From Anaerolineales bacterium (lineage in GTDB: Bacteria; Chloroflexota; Anaerolineae; Anaerolineales; UBA4823): a DNA stretch of 5,617 nt. Positions 1-5,617 of the stretch are shown one piece after another (position 1 is the first letter of the stretch; each line of letters starts with the position of its first letter). Under the pieces are notes generated by a model. It worked only from the letters and a program-made list of their open reading frames with translations. It was not told the DNA's origin and searched no databases. The stretch is from NCBI GenBank assembly GCA_022865865.1, contig JALHTN010000463.1, positions 1-5,617 of the forward strand, written 5' to 3'. The position numbers were made by a program, and so were the translations under genes.

Positions 1-1
1 A

Positions 2-226
2 TTTGCCAGCCCTCCAGGGGTTGGTGAATCATCACCGATGGTAAACGTGATCTGGGGTTTGGCTAATCTGATCTTGGGTTTTATTATGGTGTTTGGGGTC
101 GGAAAATTTGAAACAATTTTATCTTTGGATATGTTAATTATGATGGCGGGATTTTGTGTCATGTCACTAGTCCTGGCCTGGCATTTTGGAAGAGTACGAA
201 ACCCAGTAGACTCTTCATCGGATTGA
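2..226 (+). CDS. C-terminal part of a small membrane protein, function unknown (5' partial)
   Basis: The reading frame is open from base 2 to a TGA at 224-226, giving 74 residues. I read it as the tail of a longer gene because the frame continues upstream of the first ATG (base 38) to the window edge and that ATG has only a weak purine stretch (GGTGA, 23-27) before it. A 62-residue protein starting at 38 remains possible. The visible part has a short Pro/Gly/Ser-rich stretch, then two hydrophobic segments: about residues 14-35 (starting VNVIWGLANLILG) and about 42-62 (DMLIMMAGFCVMSLVLAW). A short polar tail with two arginines and a Ser/Asp-rich end follows. This predicts two membrane helices, with the basic C-terminal tail probably in the cytoplasm. 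I do not recognise the family. The aldo/keto reductase begins 43 bases downstream on the same strand with no visible terminator between, so co-transcription is possible. Confidence 0.6.
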   Translation, partial: FASPPGVGESSPMVNVIWGLANLILGFIMVFGVGKFETILSLDMLIMMAGFCVMSLVLAWHFGRVRNPVDSSSD

Positions 227-269
227 ATATATTTATTGCTGCACAAATCATAATATTGAAGGAAAGGGA

Positions 270-1244
270 ATGAATGACAATTTGAGTATACAAAAGCGGC
301 CTCTAGGGCAATCCGGATACCAGGTTACCCCGATTGGATTGGGTGTCATGCAGTTTTCTGGGGGAAGCGGTATTTTCAAAATGGTATTTCCTGACTTATC
401 ACAGGAAGAAATGACCGCGATTATTAAAACTGCCCTGGATGGAGGAATTAATTGGTTTGATACTGCAGAGATGTATGGGCGAGGTAAATCAGAGCAGGGA
501 TTGGCAAATGCCTTGAAGGATTTGGGGATACAGGACGATGAGATCGTCATCGGCACCAAGTGGTTTCCCATTTTGAGGACCGCGAAAAATATCTATAAGA
601 CGATCGATGATCGGCTGCGTTACTTAGATGGATACACTATCGACCTGTACATGGTCCATCAACCCTGGAGCTTCTCCTCGCCAGAAGCAGAAATGAATGC
701 CATGGCGGATCTGGTCGAAGAAGGAAAAATCCGTTCAGTTGGTGTAAGTAACTTTAATGTCGATCAAATGACCCGGGCACATGAGGCCCTGGAAAAACGC
801 GGTCTTACCCTGGCTGTTAACCAGGTCCAATACAGTTTGCTCCACCGTAAGATCGAGTCGGATGGGGTTATCGAGGCAGCGAAGGATCTGGGGATCACGA
901 TCGTAGCCTGGTCTCCACTGGCGAGAGGTATCCTTTCAGGGAAATTCCACAACAACCCCGAGATTTACGACCAGCTGCCAATTGGGCGCAAGATGATGAT
1001 GGGTGGGAAGATCAAAGAGAGTGCTCCCCTGGTAGCAGAAATGACTCTGATCGCACAAAAATATGAGGTGACTGGAGCTCAAGTGGCACTTAATTGGTTG
1101 ATCAACTTTCATGGCGAGACAGTGGTTGCTATTCCGGGAGCTTCAAAGGTTTACCAGGCACAAGAGAGTGCTGGCGCGATGAAGTTCAGGTTATCGGAAG
1201 AAGAGATGGCGAAGTTGGACGAGCTATCGAGGGAGTTTCTATAA
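270..1244 (+). CDS. Aldo/keto reductase, NADP(H)-dependent oxidoreductase family
   Basis: This is a complete cytosolic aldo/keto reductase of 324 residues, the usual length for this (beta/alpha)8-barrel family, which reduces aldehydes and ketones with NADPH. The catalytic tetrad is visible: Asp64 and Tyr69 in NWFDTAEMYGRGKSEQG, Lys97 in IGTKW, and His130 in YMVHQPW. Other family marks are the GKIRSVGVSNF strand (about 152-162), the NQVQYSLL stretch (184-191), the WSPLARGILSGK loop (214-225) and the C-terminal cofactor site VVAIPGASK (285-293), followed by Gln298/Glu299. This last motif normally contacts the 2'-phosphate and adenine of NADPH. The N-terminal LGQSGYQVTPIGLG is typical. The start is supported by a purine-rich ribosome-binding site (GGAAAGGG, 261-268) just before the ATG. 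All key residues are present, so it should be active, but the substrate cannot be told from sequence. It may share a transcript with the membrane protein upstream, and a terminator lies about 55 bases after the stop. Confidence 0.95.
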   Translation: MNDNLSIQKRPLGQSGYQVTPIGLGVMQFSGGSGIFKMVFPDLSQEEMTAIIKTALDGGINWFDTAEMYGRGKSEQGLANALKDLGIQDDEIVIGTKWFPILRTAKNIYKTIDDRLRYLDGYTIDLYMVHQPWSFSSPEAEMNAMADLVEEGKIRSVGVSNFNVDQMTRAHEALEKRGLTLAVNQVQYSLLHRKIESDGVIEAAKDLGITIVAWSPLARGILSGKFHNNPEIYDQLPIGRKMMMGGKIKESAPLVAEMTLIAQKYEVTGAQVALNWLINFHGETVVAIPGASKVYQAQESAGAMKFRLSEEEMAKLDELSREFL

Positions 1245-1299
1245 AATCACCGGGTTGAATTGGATTCAATAATATCTGAATCTCGAATATTCTAAACTG

Positions 1300-1345
1300 A
1301 GCAATGGGTTGTCCTAAATATTTGGGGCAACTCATTGCTTTATCG
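1300..1345 (+). terminator. Rho-independent terminator after the aldo/keto reductase gene
   Basis: The left arm (1300-1314, AGCAATGGGTTGTCC) pairs with the right arm (1325-1339, GGGCAACTCATTGCT) over 15 consecutive base pairs, two of them G-U wobbles, around a 10-base loop (1315-1324). A modest T-rich run (TTTATCGTTT, 1339-1348) follows. The stem is strong but the U-tract is interrupted. It lies 55 bases after the reductase stop codon, on the correct strand to end that transcript. On the opposite strand the stem is not followed by a T-run, so it probably does not also stop the convergent gene. Confidence 0.75.
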
Positions 1346-1636
1346 TTTGCACAAGACCGCTGCACGTGGTCGATTATCATCAAACTACCTGAAAGGTGAG
1401 AAATTATCCCCAAGGATCTTGAAATCCAGCGTTTGAAATCCTGAGCAAAGATAGGGGTGTTTCCTATCTGCTGCAGATTGCCTAACCGAAAACAGTTTGA
1501 TAATTAGTTTTGACAGAATTTAAAGGTATTGTTCAGGATGTCTATTGGGTATTTTCTCGGAAATTTCCGGATGCATAATCTGCAATCTCACCAAGATACT
1601 CACTAGAGATTTTATCCTCACCGAGCTGATAATCTT
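1346..1636. other. Convergent intergenic region, no convincing gene
   Basis: This stretch separates the 3' ends of the aldo/keto reductase and the dikinase-like gene. It holds several small symmetric elements. There is a 6-bp hairpin at 1355-1371 (GACCGC/GTGGTC, 5-base loop). Two copies of TTGAAATCC lie at 1419-1427 and 1433-1441, 14 bases apart. A 7-bp hairpin at 1449-1469 (AGATAGG/CCTATCT), read on the minus strand, is followed by TT and could be a weak terminator for the dikinase-like gene. A perfect 12-base palindrome (CGGAAATTTCCG) is at 1558-1569. A 32-codon frame continues past the dikinase stop on the minus strand (1542-1640) and is discussed under findings. None of these is strong enough for a functional name. 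Confidence 0.5.
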
Positions 1637-4312
1637 TCAATCCTGATCCATAAGCAAAATCTCACCGGTGGTGCCGTTCAATAGAATTTTCTGTCCAGTT
1701 TGTAAAACATGCGTCGCCCGATCAACTCCAACCACGGCCGGTATGCCATACTCTCGGGCAACGATCGCCCCATGTGTCATCATGCCGCCTACTTCCATGA
1801 TCAAACCTCCTGCGGTTAGAAAAAGAGGCGTCCAGGCTGGATCGGTACCTGGACAGACCATGATTTCCCCTGGCTGCAAACTCGGATTGAGTGGATCTAG
1901 AACAACTCTGACAATACCCTCTACCAATCCCGGTGAAACCGGGCTGCCGATTAACTTCCCAGTCTGATTTTCCTCGGAAGTCAGTCCTTCATAAAAGGTA
2001 CGGCCATCGCTGATCAGTAATCGGGGGATTTGTACCCGCATGAGTTCACGCTGATAGCTGGCTCGCCGCTGGTCGATTAATACGCGCCAATCGCGATCCT
2101 CATTATTGGCCAGCTGTTCAATCTCCGCATAATAGAGATAAAAAAGGTCTTCTGCCTGGTCGATTACCCCTTCCTTGACGAGGGCTTGACCGCTCTTGAG
2201 CAATCCCTGCCGGATGATCCCCATCATTTGTATGATGTGAAACTTGGGGCTTTCCCGCAAACCGGCCAGAGCTCGGACACGCAGTGCAAGCATCCCAATC
2301 AATCGGGATTTGAGTCCACCAGCAAAAGTTGCTCGAGCCGTGGATTGCAGTTCTACAATGGTTTCTTGAGCTAGTTGTTCTCCTCGATGGAAGATAACAT
2401 CGGGAGCCAAAGCCGTATCATCGAGCTGCATGTAGCTGATAATGACTTCGATGATGTAGGTAGGGTCTTCTCTCCAGCGTTTTCTCCCGATATCTATCTC
2501 GCCCAGACCACGTACACCGTACTTTTCAAGAAAGTGAGCAATGGCATTTTGGGCGCTTTCCGGCAGCTGTCCTTCCAGATATGCTCTGGCAAGCTCCCGT
2601 GAATTAATATTGAGCATGTGCTGGAAAGCGGATGGATCGGAGCGGATTTCGCGCGCTGTGCGCCATAAGTCGAGGTCCATTTCGGTAGTGACATTGTATT
2701 TCAAACCGCGGGTCACCTTGAGAGATAGTTCATTTGAACCCGATAAATTCTCTGAGATTTTGTTTAACAGGAAGAAGGGGATTAAACCACCCGCAGCTGC
2801 GGGTGCGATATTCGGCACGGCATAGGGGAAGGCGTTATATATTTCCCCGAAAAGGTTTATCGAATCAGGAAGATTGTTGTGGTTATTCGGGTTAACATCA
2901 TATTTCTTTCTAAGTTCTGCAATCTCCTTTTCACTGGCTTGTTGGACCTGCTCAGCAGCACCTTGGGGTTTCCGGGCATAATGAAATACGCGCTTGAGAA
3001 AAGGACCTGCGAATGCTGCCAGGCGGCGAATAGTCGACCAGCGCAGATGCCCCTCCCCAAATTGTAATTCTGGATCATTGTGGAGAGCTGTGAGGATATT
3101 CTGGAGGCTCGGATCCACCGCGGAGAACACTCTTGGGGCTATTCGTGCACCGATAGGATTTTGGATTATCGGTGTAACCAATCCCCATAATCGATTGCCG
3201 GCGATTTTTATCACTGGCTGGGTTTCCTGGTCGAGATCGAAGCCAAACAAGCTGGCGCCTCCCGCGAAGATCAAGCGGATAGCATCTTGTCCCAGAGGTG
3301 TCATGGGTTCCAGCATGCCTTGTACCGCTCCAAAGGAAAACAACACCTGCAGCGGGCTGCTGCTCATTCCTTCAGGGAGTGGGAAGAGAGATGTAATGGG
3401 ACGGGATTGAAGCAGGAAAATTCGGCCTTCGAAGATACCCCATTCAATGTCTTGGGGGTAATTAAAGAATTCGGTCACCTGTCGTCCAAGTTCGGTCAAT
3501 TCCAGGATTGTCTCATCTGGGATCGCTGGCTGCTGATTCGCATCATTTGCCCTTGTGCCAAGACCGCCACCTTCTTTTGGAAACATGACGATAGACTTAG
3601 ATCCCAATTTTCGGGTGATCACTTTCTGGTGTTTCATGTCCACGATGAAGTGATCGGGTTCGACCTGGCCAGATACGAGCGCTTCTCCAAGACCGATGGT
3701 TGCATCGATTACGGTTTCAGAACGGGAACCAGTGAGTGGGTTGGCGGTAAACAGGACCCCCGAAACTTCACAAGGCAGCATCGCCTGTACCACCACCGCC
3801 TGGGCAACTTCTGTATGTGGGATATTATTGCGGCTGCGGTAACCGATTGCCCTCGCTGTCCACAAGCTGCTCCAGCAGTTGATTACGGCATCCAACAGCT
3901 CCTGCTCCCCAATAATATTGAGGTAGGTATCTTGCTGGCCAGCAAAGGAAAAACCAGGCAGGTCTTCCGCGGTAGCAGAGGAGCGTACCGCCACTGGTCT
4001 GTCGTTCAGATCTTGGTATGCATTGAGGATCTGATTTATGATTTCCTGGCCGAGGCCGCTGGCAGAGAACATTGCGCGAATCTCGGTTGAGGTTTGCTCG
4101 AGGACGGCGGTGTTCTCGAGATCGACTTTTGAGATCAAATCATGGATTTTGTCTTCCAGGTGGTTTGCACCAACAAATTCGCAGTAGCCGGCAGTGGTGA
4201 TGATAAATCCAGTGGGAACTGGGAATCCAACCTGGATTAATTTGCTAAGATTGGCACCTTTCCCACCTGCGTTATCTAATGTGGCTAAAGGAGAATTGAG
4301 TGGCAGGATCAT
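1637..4312 (-). CDS. PEP-synthase-like dikinase with rifampicin phosphotransferase (Rph)-type domain order
   Basis: Complete gene of 891 residues. Residues 1-310 form the ATP-grasp PPDK/PEP-synthase nucleotide domain: GGKGANLSKL with Lys18, PVPTGF, VAVRSSATAEDLPGFSFAGQQDT with Arg110, SGVLFTANP, and the closing DIEWG...LLQSRPITSL (Glu289, Gln302, Arg304). Residues about 320-780 form a central domain carrying QGMLEPMTPLG (331-341), YGVRGLGEIDIGRKRW (598-613) and AGLRESPKF; these resemble the substrate-binding domain of rifampicin phosphotransferase. Residues about 785-891 are the swivelling phospho-histidine domain: SPGLVEGIVRVV, then MMTHGAIVAREYGIPAVVGV with catalytic His847. The C-terminal PEP/pyruvate TIM barrel of true PEP synthase is absent, so phosphoenolpyruvate synthase would be a misleading name. 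Known Rph enzymes (about 870 residues, same order) transfer the ATP beta-phosphate to rifamycin via the histidine. The real acceptor here is unknown; rifamycin inactivation is inference. The start aligns with the family N-terminus, but no Shine-Dalgarno precedes it. Confidence 0.93.
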   Translation of the reverse strand: MILPLNSPLATLDNAGGKGANLSKLIQVGFPVPTGFIITTAGYCEFVGANHLEDKIHDLISKVDLENTAVLEQTSTEIRAMFSASGLGQEIINQILNAYQDLNDRPVAVRSSATAEDLPGFSFAGQQDTYLNIIGEQELLDAVINCWSSLWTARAIGYRSRNNIPHTEVAQAVVVQAMLPCEVSGVLFTANPLTGSRSETVIDATIGLGEALVSGQVEPDHFIVDMKHQKVITRKLGSKSIVMFPKEGGGLGTRANDANQQPAIPDETILELTELGRQVTEFFNYPQDIEWGIFEGRIFLLQSRPITSLFPLPEGMSSSPLQVLFSFGAVQGMLEPMTPLGQDAIRLIFAGGASLFGFDLDQETQPVIKIAGNRLWGLVTPIIQNPIGARIAPRVFSAVDPSLQNILTALHNDPELQFGEGHLRWSTIRRLAAFAGPFLKRVFHYARKPQGAAEQVQQASEKEIAELRKKYDVNPNNHNNLPDSINLFGEIYNAFPYAVPNIAPAAAGGLIPFFLLNKISENLSGSNELSLKVTRGLKYNVTTEMDLDLWRTAREIRSDPSAFQHMLNINSRELARAYLEGQLPESAQNAIAHFLEKYGVRGLGEIDIGRKRWREDPTYIIEVIISYMQLDDTALAPDVIFHRGEQLAQETIVELQSTARATFAGGLKSRLIGMLALRVRALAGLRESPKFHIIQMMGIIRQGLLKSGQALVKEGVIDQAEDLFYLYYAEIEQLANNEDRDWRVLIDQRRASYQRELMRVQIPRLLISDGRTFYEGLTSEENQTGKLIGSPVSPGLVEGIVRVVLDPLNPSLQPGEIMVCPGTDPAWTPLFLTAGGLIMEVGGMMTHGAIVAREYGIPAVVGVDRATHVLQTGQKILLNGTTGEILLMDQD

Positions 4313-4317
4313 GTTAT

Positions 4318-4341
4318 TAATAATTTGGCTCTGAATTATTA
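4318..4341 (-). promoter_or_regulatory. A+T-only hairpin directly before the dikinase-like start codon
   Basis: TAATAATT (4318-4325) and AATTATTA (4334-4341) are perfect inverted copies of 8 bases around an 8-base loop. The structure ends five bases before the ATG of the minus-strand gene, where a Shine-Dalgarno sequence would be expected, and none is present there. It contains only A-U pairs, so it would be weak in RNA. It could be a leader element, a DNA operator, or a by-product of A+T-rich sequence that keeps the start unstructured. Confidence 0.35.
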
Positions 4342-4367
4342 TTGGGCATTTTTATTCGCTTGAATTT

Positions 4368-4392
4368 ATTTGGATCCGACTCGAATCCTAAT
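4368..4392. promoter_or_regulatory. Operator-like 25-base dyad at the dikinase-like transcription start
   Basis: The core GGATCCGACTCGAATCC (4372-4388) is symmetric around C4380 with 7 of 8 arm positions complementary. Extending to 4368-4392 gives 10 of 12. It begins five bases past the predicted minus-strand -10 hexamer (4397-4402), so it would cover the transcription start and first transcribed bases. That is a typical place for a repressor such as a TetR- or LacI-type dimer. The heptamer GATCCGA within it (4373-4379) recurs at 4409-4415, on the other side of the -10, 36 bases away. The regulator is not in this window. Confidence 0.4.
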
Positions 4393-4396
4393 TAGA

Positions 4397-4425
4397 ATTA
4401 TATCTCCTGATCCGATGCTCATTTC
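4397..4425 (-). promoter_or_regulatory. Candidate sigma70 promoter of the dikinase-like gene
   Basis: Read on the minus strand, a perfect TATAAT lies at 4402-4397, predicting a start near 4390 and a leader of about 78 bases. No good -35 box exists at the right distance: with a 17-base spacer the hexamer (4425-4420) is GAAATG. The promoter would therefore be weak or depend on an activator. An imperfect inverted repeat (CCTGA 4406-4410 / TCAGG 4432-4436, with TCC/GGA inside) overlaps the -35 area. Confidence 0.4.
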
Positions 4426-4553
4426 TTGGATTCAGGTAGAGGTAATTAACCTGATTTCGGCGAATAAGATTAGTTGCCGGGCATTAATTACTGGTGGGGC
4501 TGAGTACCATTTGTGAGGGCATTCTGGTTTGCCCGGATATAAATCGATAGGAT

Positions 4554-4583
4554 TTGTCTGATTAATGCTTTCTAGGGTATAAT
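4554..4583 (+). promoter_or_regulatory. Sigma70-type promoter of the uncharacterised gene at 4757
   Basis: TTGTCT (4554-4559, 4 of 6 to consensus) and a perfect TATAAT (4578-4583) are separated by 18 bases. A T-run follows the -10. Transcription would begin near 4590, leaving a leader of about 165 bases before the ATG at 4757. This is the best promoter match in the window. Confidence 0.6.
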
Positions 4584-4589
4584 TTTTTC

Positions 4590-4756
4590 CAGTGTATTTA
4601 TAAACGATCATATTAAGTTCAAACAGTAATTACCTTCGCCCTTGAAAACATTCAAATTAATCATCCAGCATAAATCTTCTGTCAATACAATATTGCAAAG
4701 CGAAGTTAACCGGGCGGCGTTAGAACTAACAGCGTATTAAGCTTGTGGAGGTATTG
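4590..4756 (+). promoter_or_regulatory. Long 5' leader with two competing RNA folds
   Basis: The transcribed leader contains a pyrimidine segment (4631-4639, TACCTTCGC) that can pair in two exclusive ways. Fold A pairs 4630-4644 with 4696-4709: three pairs, one mismatch, six pairs (CTTCGC/GCGAAG), a small internal loop, then three pairs. Fold B pairs 4631-4639 with 4745-4753, which contains the Shine-Dalgarno GGAGG; it has nine consecutive pairs including two G-U. Fold A would leave the ribosome site free and fold B would hide it. A small dyad, GTTAGAACTAAC (4719-4730), lies between them. I do not recognise a known riboswitch class. Complementarity of this size can arise by chance. Confidence 0.35.
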
Positions 4757-5617
4757 ATGGAGATTAATATTCCTGAAAACTGTAATCCTTTTACCAAGGA
4801 AAAATTTGAGGCGATCTCGACCTACGATCAGTATGAGGGTGCAATCACAGATCTAAACCAGTCATTCCATGAAAGCTATAACAATTTAATTCATAGGACC
4901 TTTGAAGGATTGGGCAAAGAAACGACTCCAGTTATCGTCATGGCGCATGAGGAAGTCATGCTTTTTCATAAGGGGCAGCAAGAGACGGTGAACGTCATAC
5001 CGGAACTTTACCACCAGATGAAGGGGATTGGACATGTCTCGTTTGGTGTCTATGTGACACTCGCTGACAATGGTTATGGGGAACTGCGAGAAGACATTCG
5101 TGAAAGTCTTGAGCAGCAGAAATACTTAATTGATCGTGGCTTAAGTTATCTGAATGTGAAACCGCTGCCGATGAAGTATATGCCAACCCAATTAAAGGTG
5201 CTGGAAAGTGCACAGGAGATTATCAACGAAGTGCTGGTCGAAGGCGTGGTAGTTGAAGAGAAGGTGCTGCAGTACGGCCAGATAAGCGCACCCTGGTACC
5301 TGGAAAGTGCGGCGATTAGTGCCAGGTTGGAAATTGACCTGCTTCATGACACGATGATGACCTGGAAAGCGCAGGTGGGGGATGGAAATTTTAAAAGAAT
5401 CTATGTGGTGGTGTGCGCCGCTCATCAAGGTCGTTATCGTGAGGCCACCTTGCAGTACTTCCAACGACTGCTGCATGAGCAAGAGGGGTTAGCGGCTGAG
5501 ATGGAAAACCGGGTGATCTATGCGGAGCATATTGATGAGCCAACAGCTGCTTTAGATCTGCTGGCCCGGCATATCGTCGATCAGAGGGCTTCGGTGGATT
5601 TGTTTGGCAGCTGTACG
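4757..5617 (+). CDS. Uncharacterised soluble protein, 3' partial
   Basis: The frame is open from ATG 4757 to the last base, giving 287 codons with no stop, so the gene continues beyond the window. The start is well supported: GGAGG at 4747-4751 lies five bases before the ATG. I do not recognise the family. No signal peptide or membrane segment is seen. Residues 1-50 are polar and probably helical. Residues 57-105 look like an alpha/beta unit, with strands TPVIVMAHEEVMLFH and HVSFGVYVTLADNG around the helix VIPELYHQMKG. Residues 107-165 are mostly charged helix. Residues 166-206 carry QYGQISAPWYLESA and the acidic, Met-rich LEIDLLHDTMMTW. A second alpha/beta unit begins at GNFKRIYVVVCAAHQGRYREATLQYFQ (210-236), and the segment ends with DLFGSC (281-286). 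The mix of strands ending in Asp/His/Cys with long helices suggests an enzyme or a sensor domain, which is inference only. It is divergent from the dikinase-like gene and has its own promoter and leader. Confidence 0.85.
   Translation, partial: MEINIPENCNPFTKEKFEAISTYDQYEGAITDLNQSFHESYNNLIHRTFEGLGKETTPVIVMAHEEVMLFHKGQQETVNVIPELYHQMKGIGHVSFGVYVTLADNGYGELREDIRESLEQQKYLIDRGLSYLNVKPLPMKYMPTQLKVLESAQEIINEVLVEGVVVEEKVLQYGQISAPWYLESAAISARLEIDLLHDTMMTWKAQVGDGNFKRIYVVVCAAHQGRYREATLQYFQRLLHEQEGLAAEMENRVIYAEHIDEPTAALDLLARHIVDQRASVDLFGSCT

Noticed and set aside
223..254. Possible promoter between the membrane protein and the reductase (TTGAAT ... CATAAT)
   Set aside because: The spacer is 20 bases, too long, and the -35 overlaps the stop codon of the upstream gene. 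It is not convincing beside simple co-transcription.
248..571. Minus-strand open frame of 107 codons overlapping the aldo/keto reductase
   Set aside because: Antisense to the reductase catalytic region that contains Asp64, Tyr69 and Lys97; no promoter or ribosome site.
1255..1269. Inverted repeat TTGAAT-TGG-ATTCAA just after the reductase stop
   Set aside because: A 6-base A+T-rich arm with a three-base loop and no T-run. The much stronger hairpin at 1300-1339 explains termination.
2994..3410. + strand open frame of 138 codons inside the dikinase-like gene
   Set aside because: Antisense to the central domain of the real gene, with a Cys/Arg/Pro-rich translation typical of a shadow frame.
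3287..4090. Long + strand open frame of 267 codons opposite the dikinase-like gene
   Set aside because: It lies wholly antisense to well-conserved ATP-grasp and linker sequence, has no ribosome-binding site, and its translation has no protein-family character. It is a shadow of the real gene.
4477..4536. CCGGGCA / TGCCCGG inverted repeat in the divergent region
   Set aside because: Seven-base arms separated by 46 bases upstream of the + promoter; too short and distant to support a specific function.
4995..5482. Two minus-strand frames (72 and 96 codons) inside the uncharacterised gene
   Set aside because: The + strand frame is continuous across them with a strong ribosome site and a balanced composition. 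The minus frames are His/Ser-rich shadows.

Overview
The window holds two complete genes, two genes cut by the window edges, and two sizeable intergenic regions. Layout from left to right: the tail of a small membrane protein (+, up to 226); a complete aldo/keto reductase (+, 270-1244) 43 bases after it; a convergent intergenic region with a good rho-independent terminator (1245-1636); a complete 891-residue PEP-synthase/rifampicin-phosphotransferase-like enzyme (-, 1637-4312); a 444-base divergent regulatory region (4313-4756); and the first 287 codons of an uncharacterised soluble protein (+, 4757 to the window end).

The organism is a bacterium of middling GC content. It uses ATG starts, Shine-Dalgarno sites on the two + strand genes whose upstream sequence is visible, and sigma70-like promoters. 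The style of the proteins (an Rph-type PEP-utilising enzyme, a lone aldo/keto reductase) would fit an environmental Chloroflexota/Anaerolineae-type genome. That is a low-confidence impression: nothing in the window, such as rRNA, fixes the taxonomy.

The genes do not form one evident pathway. The membrane-protein tail and the aldo/keto reductase may be co-transcribed, as no terminator is seen in the 43-base gap. The large dikinase-like gene and the uncharacterised gene are divergent, each with its own -10 hexamer. The divergent region is the most informative non-coding part. A 25-base dyad sits at the predicted start of the dikinase transcript, an A+T-only hairpin takes the place of a ribosome-binding site in front of its ATG, and a leader of about 165 bases before the uncharacterised gene can fold in two mutually exclusive ways, one of which covers the Shine-Dalgarno sequence.

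No tRNA, rRNA, CRISPR array, insertion sequence or phage-like gene was found. The strongest functional point is that the 891-residue enzyme has the domain order of rifampicin phosphotransferase (ATP-grasp, central substrate domain, C-terminal phospho-histidine domain) and lacks the C-terminal PEP/pyruvate barrel of true phosphoenolpyruvate synthase.
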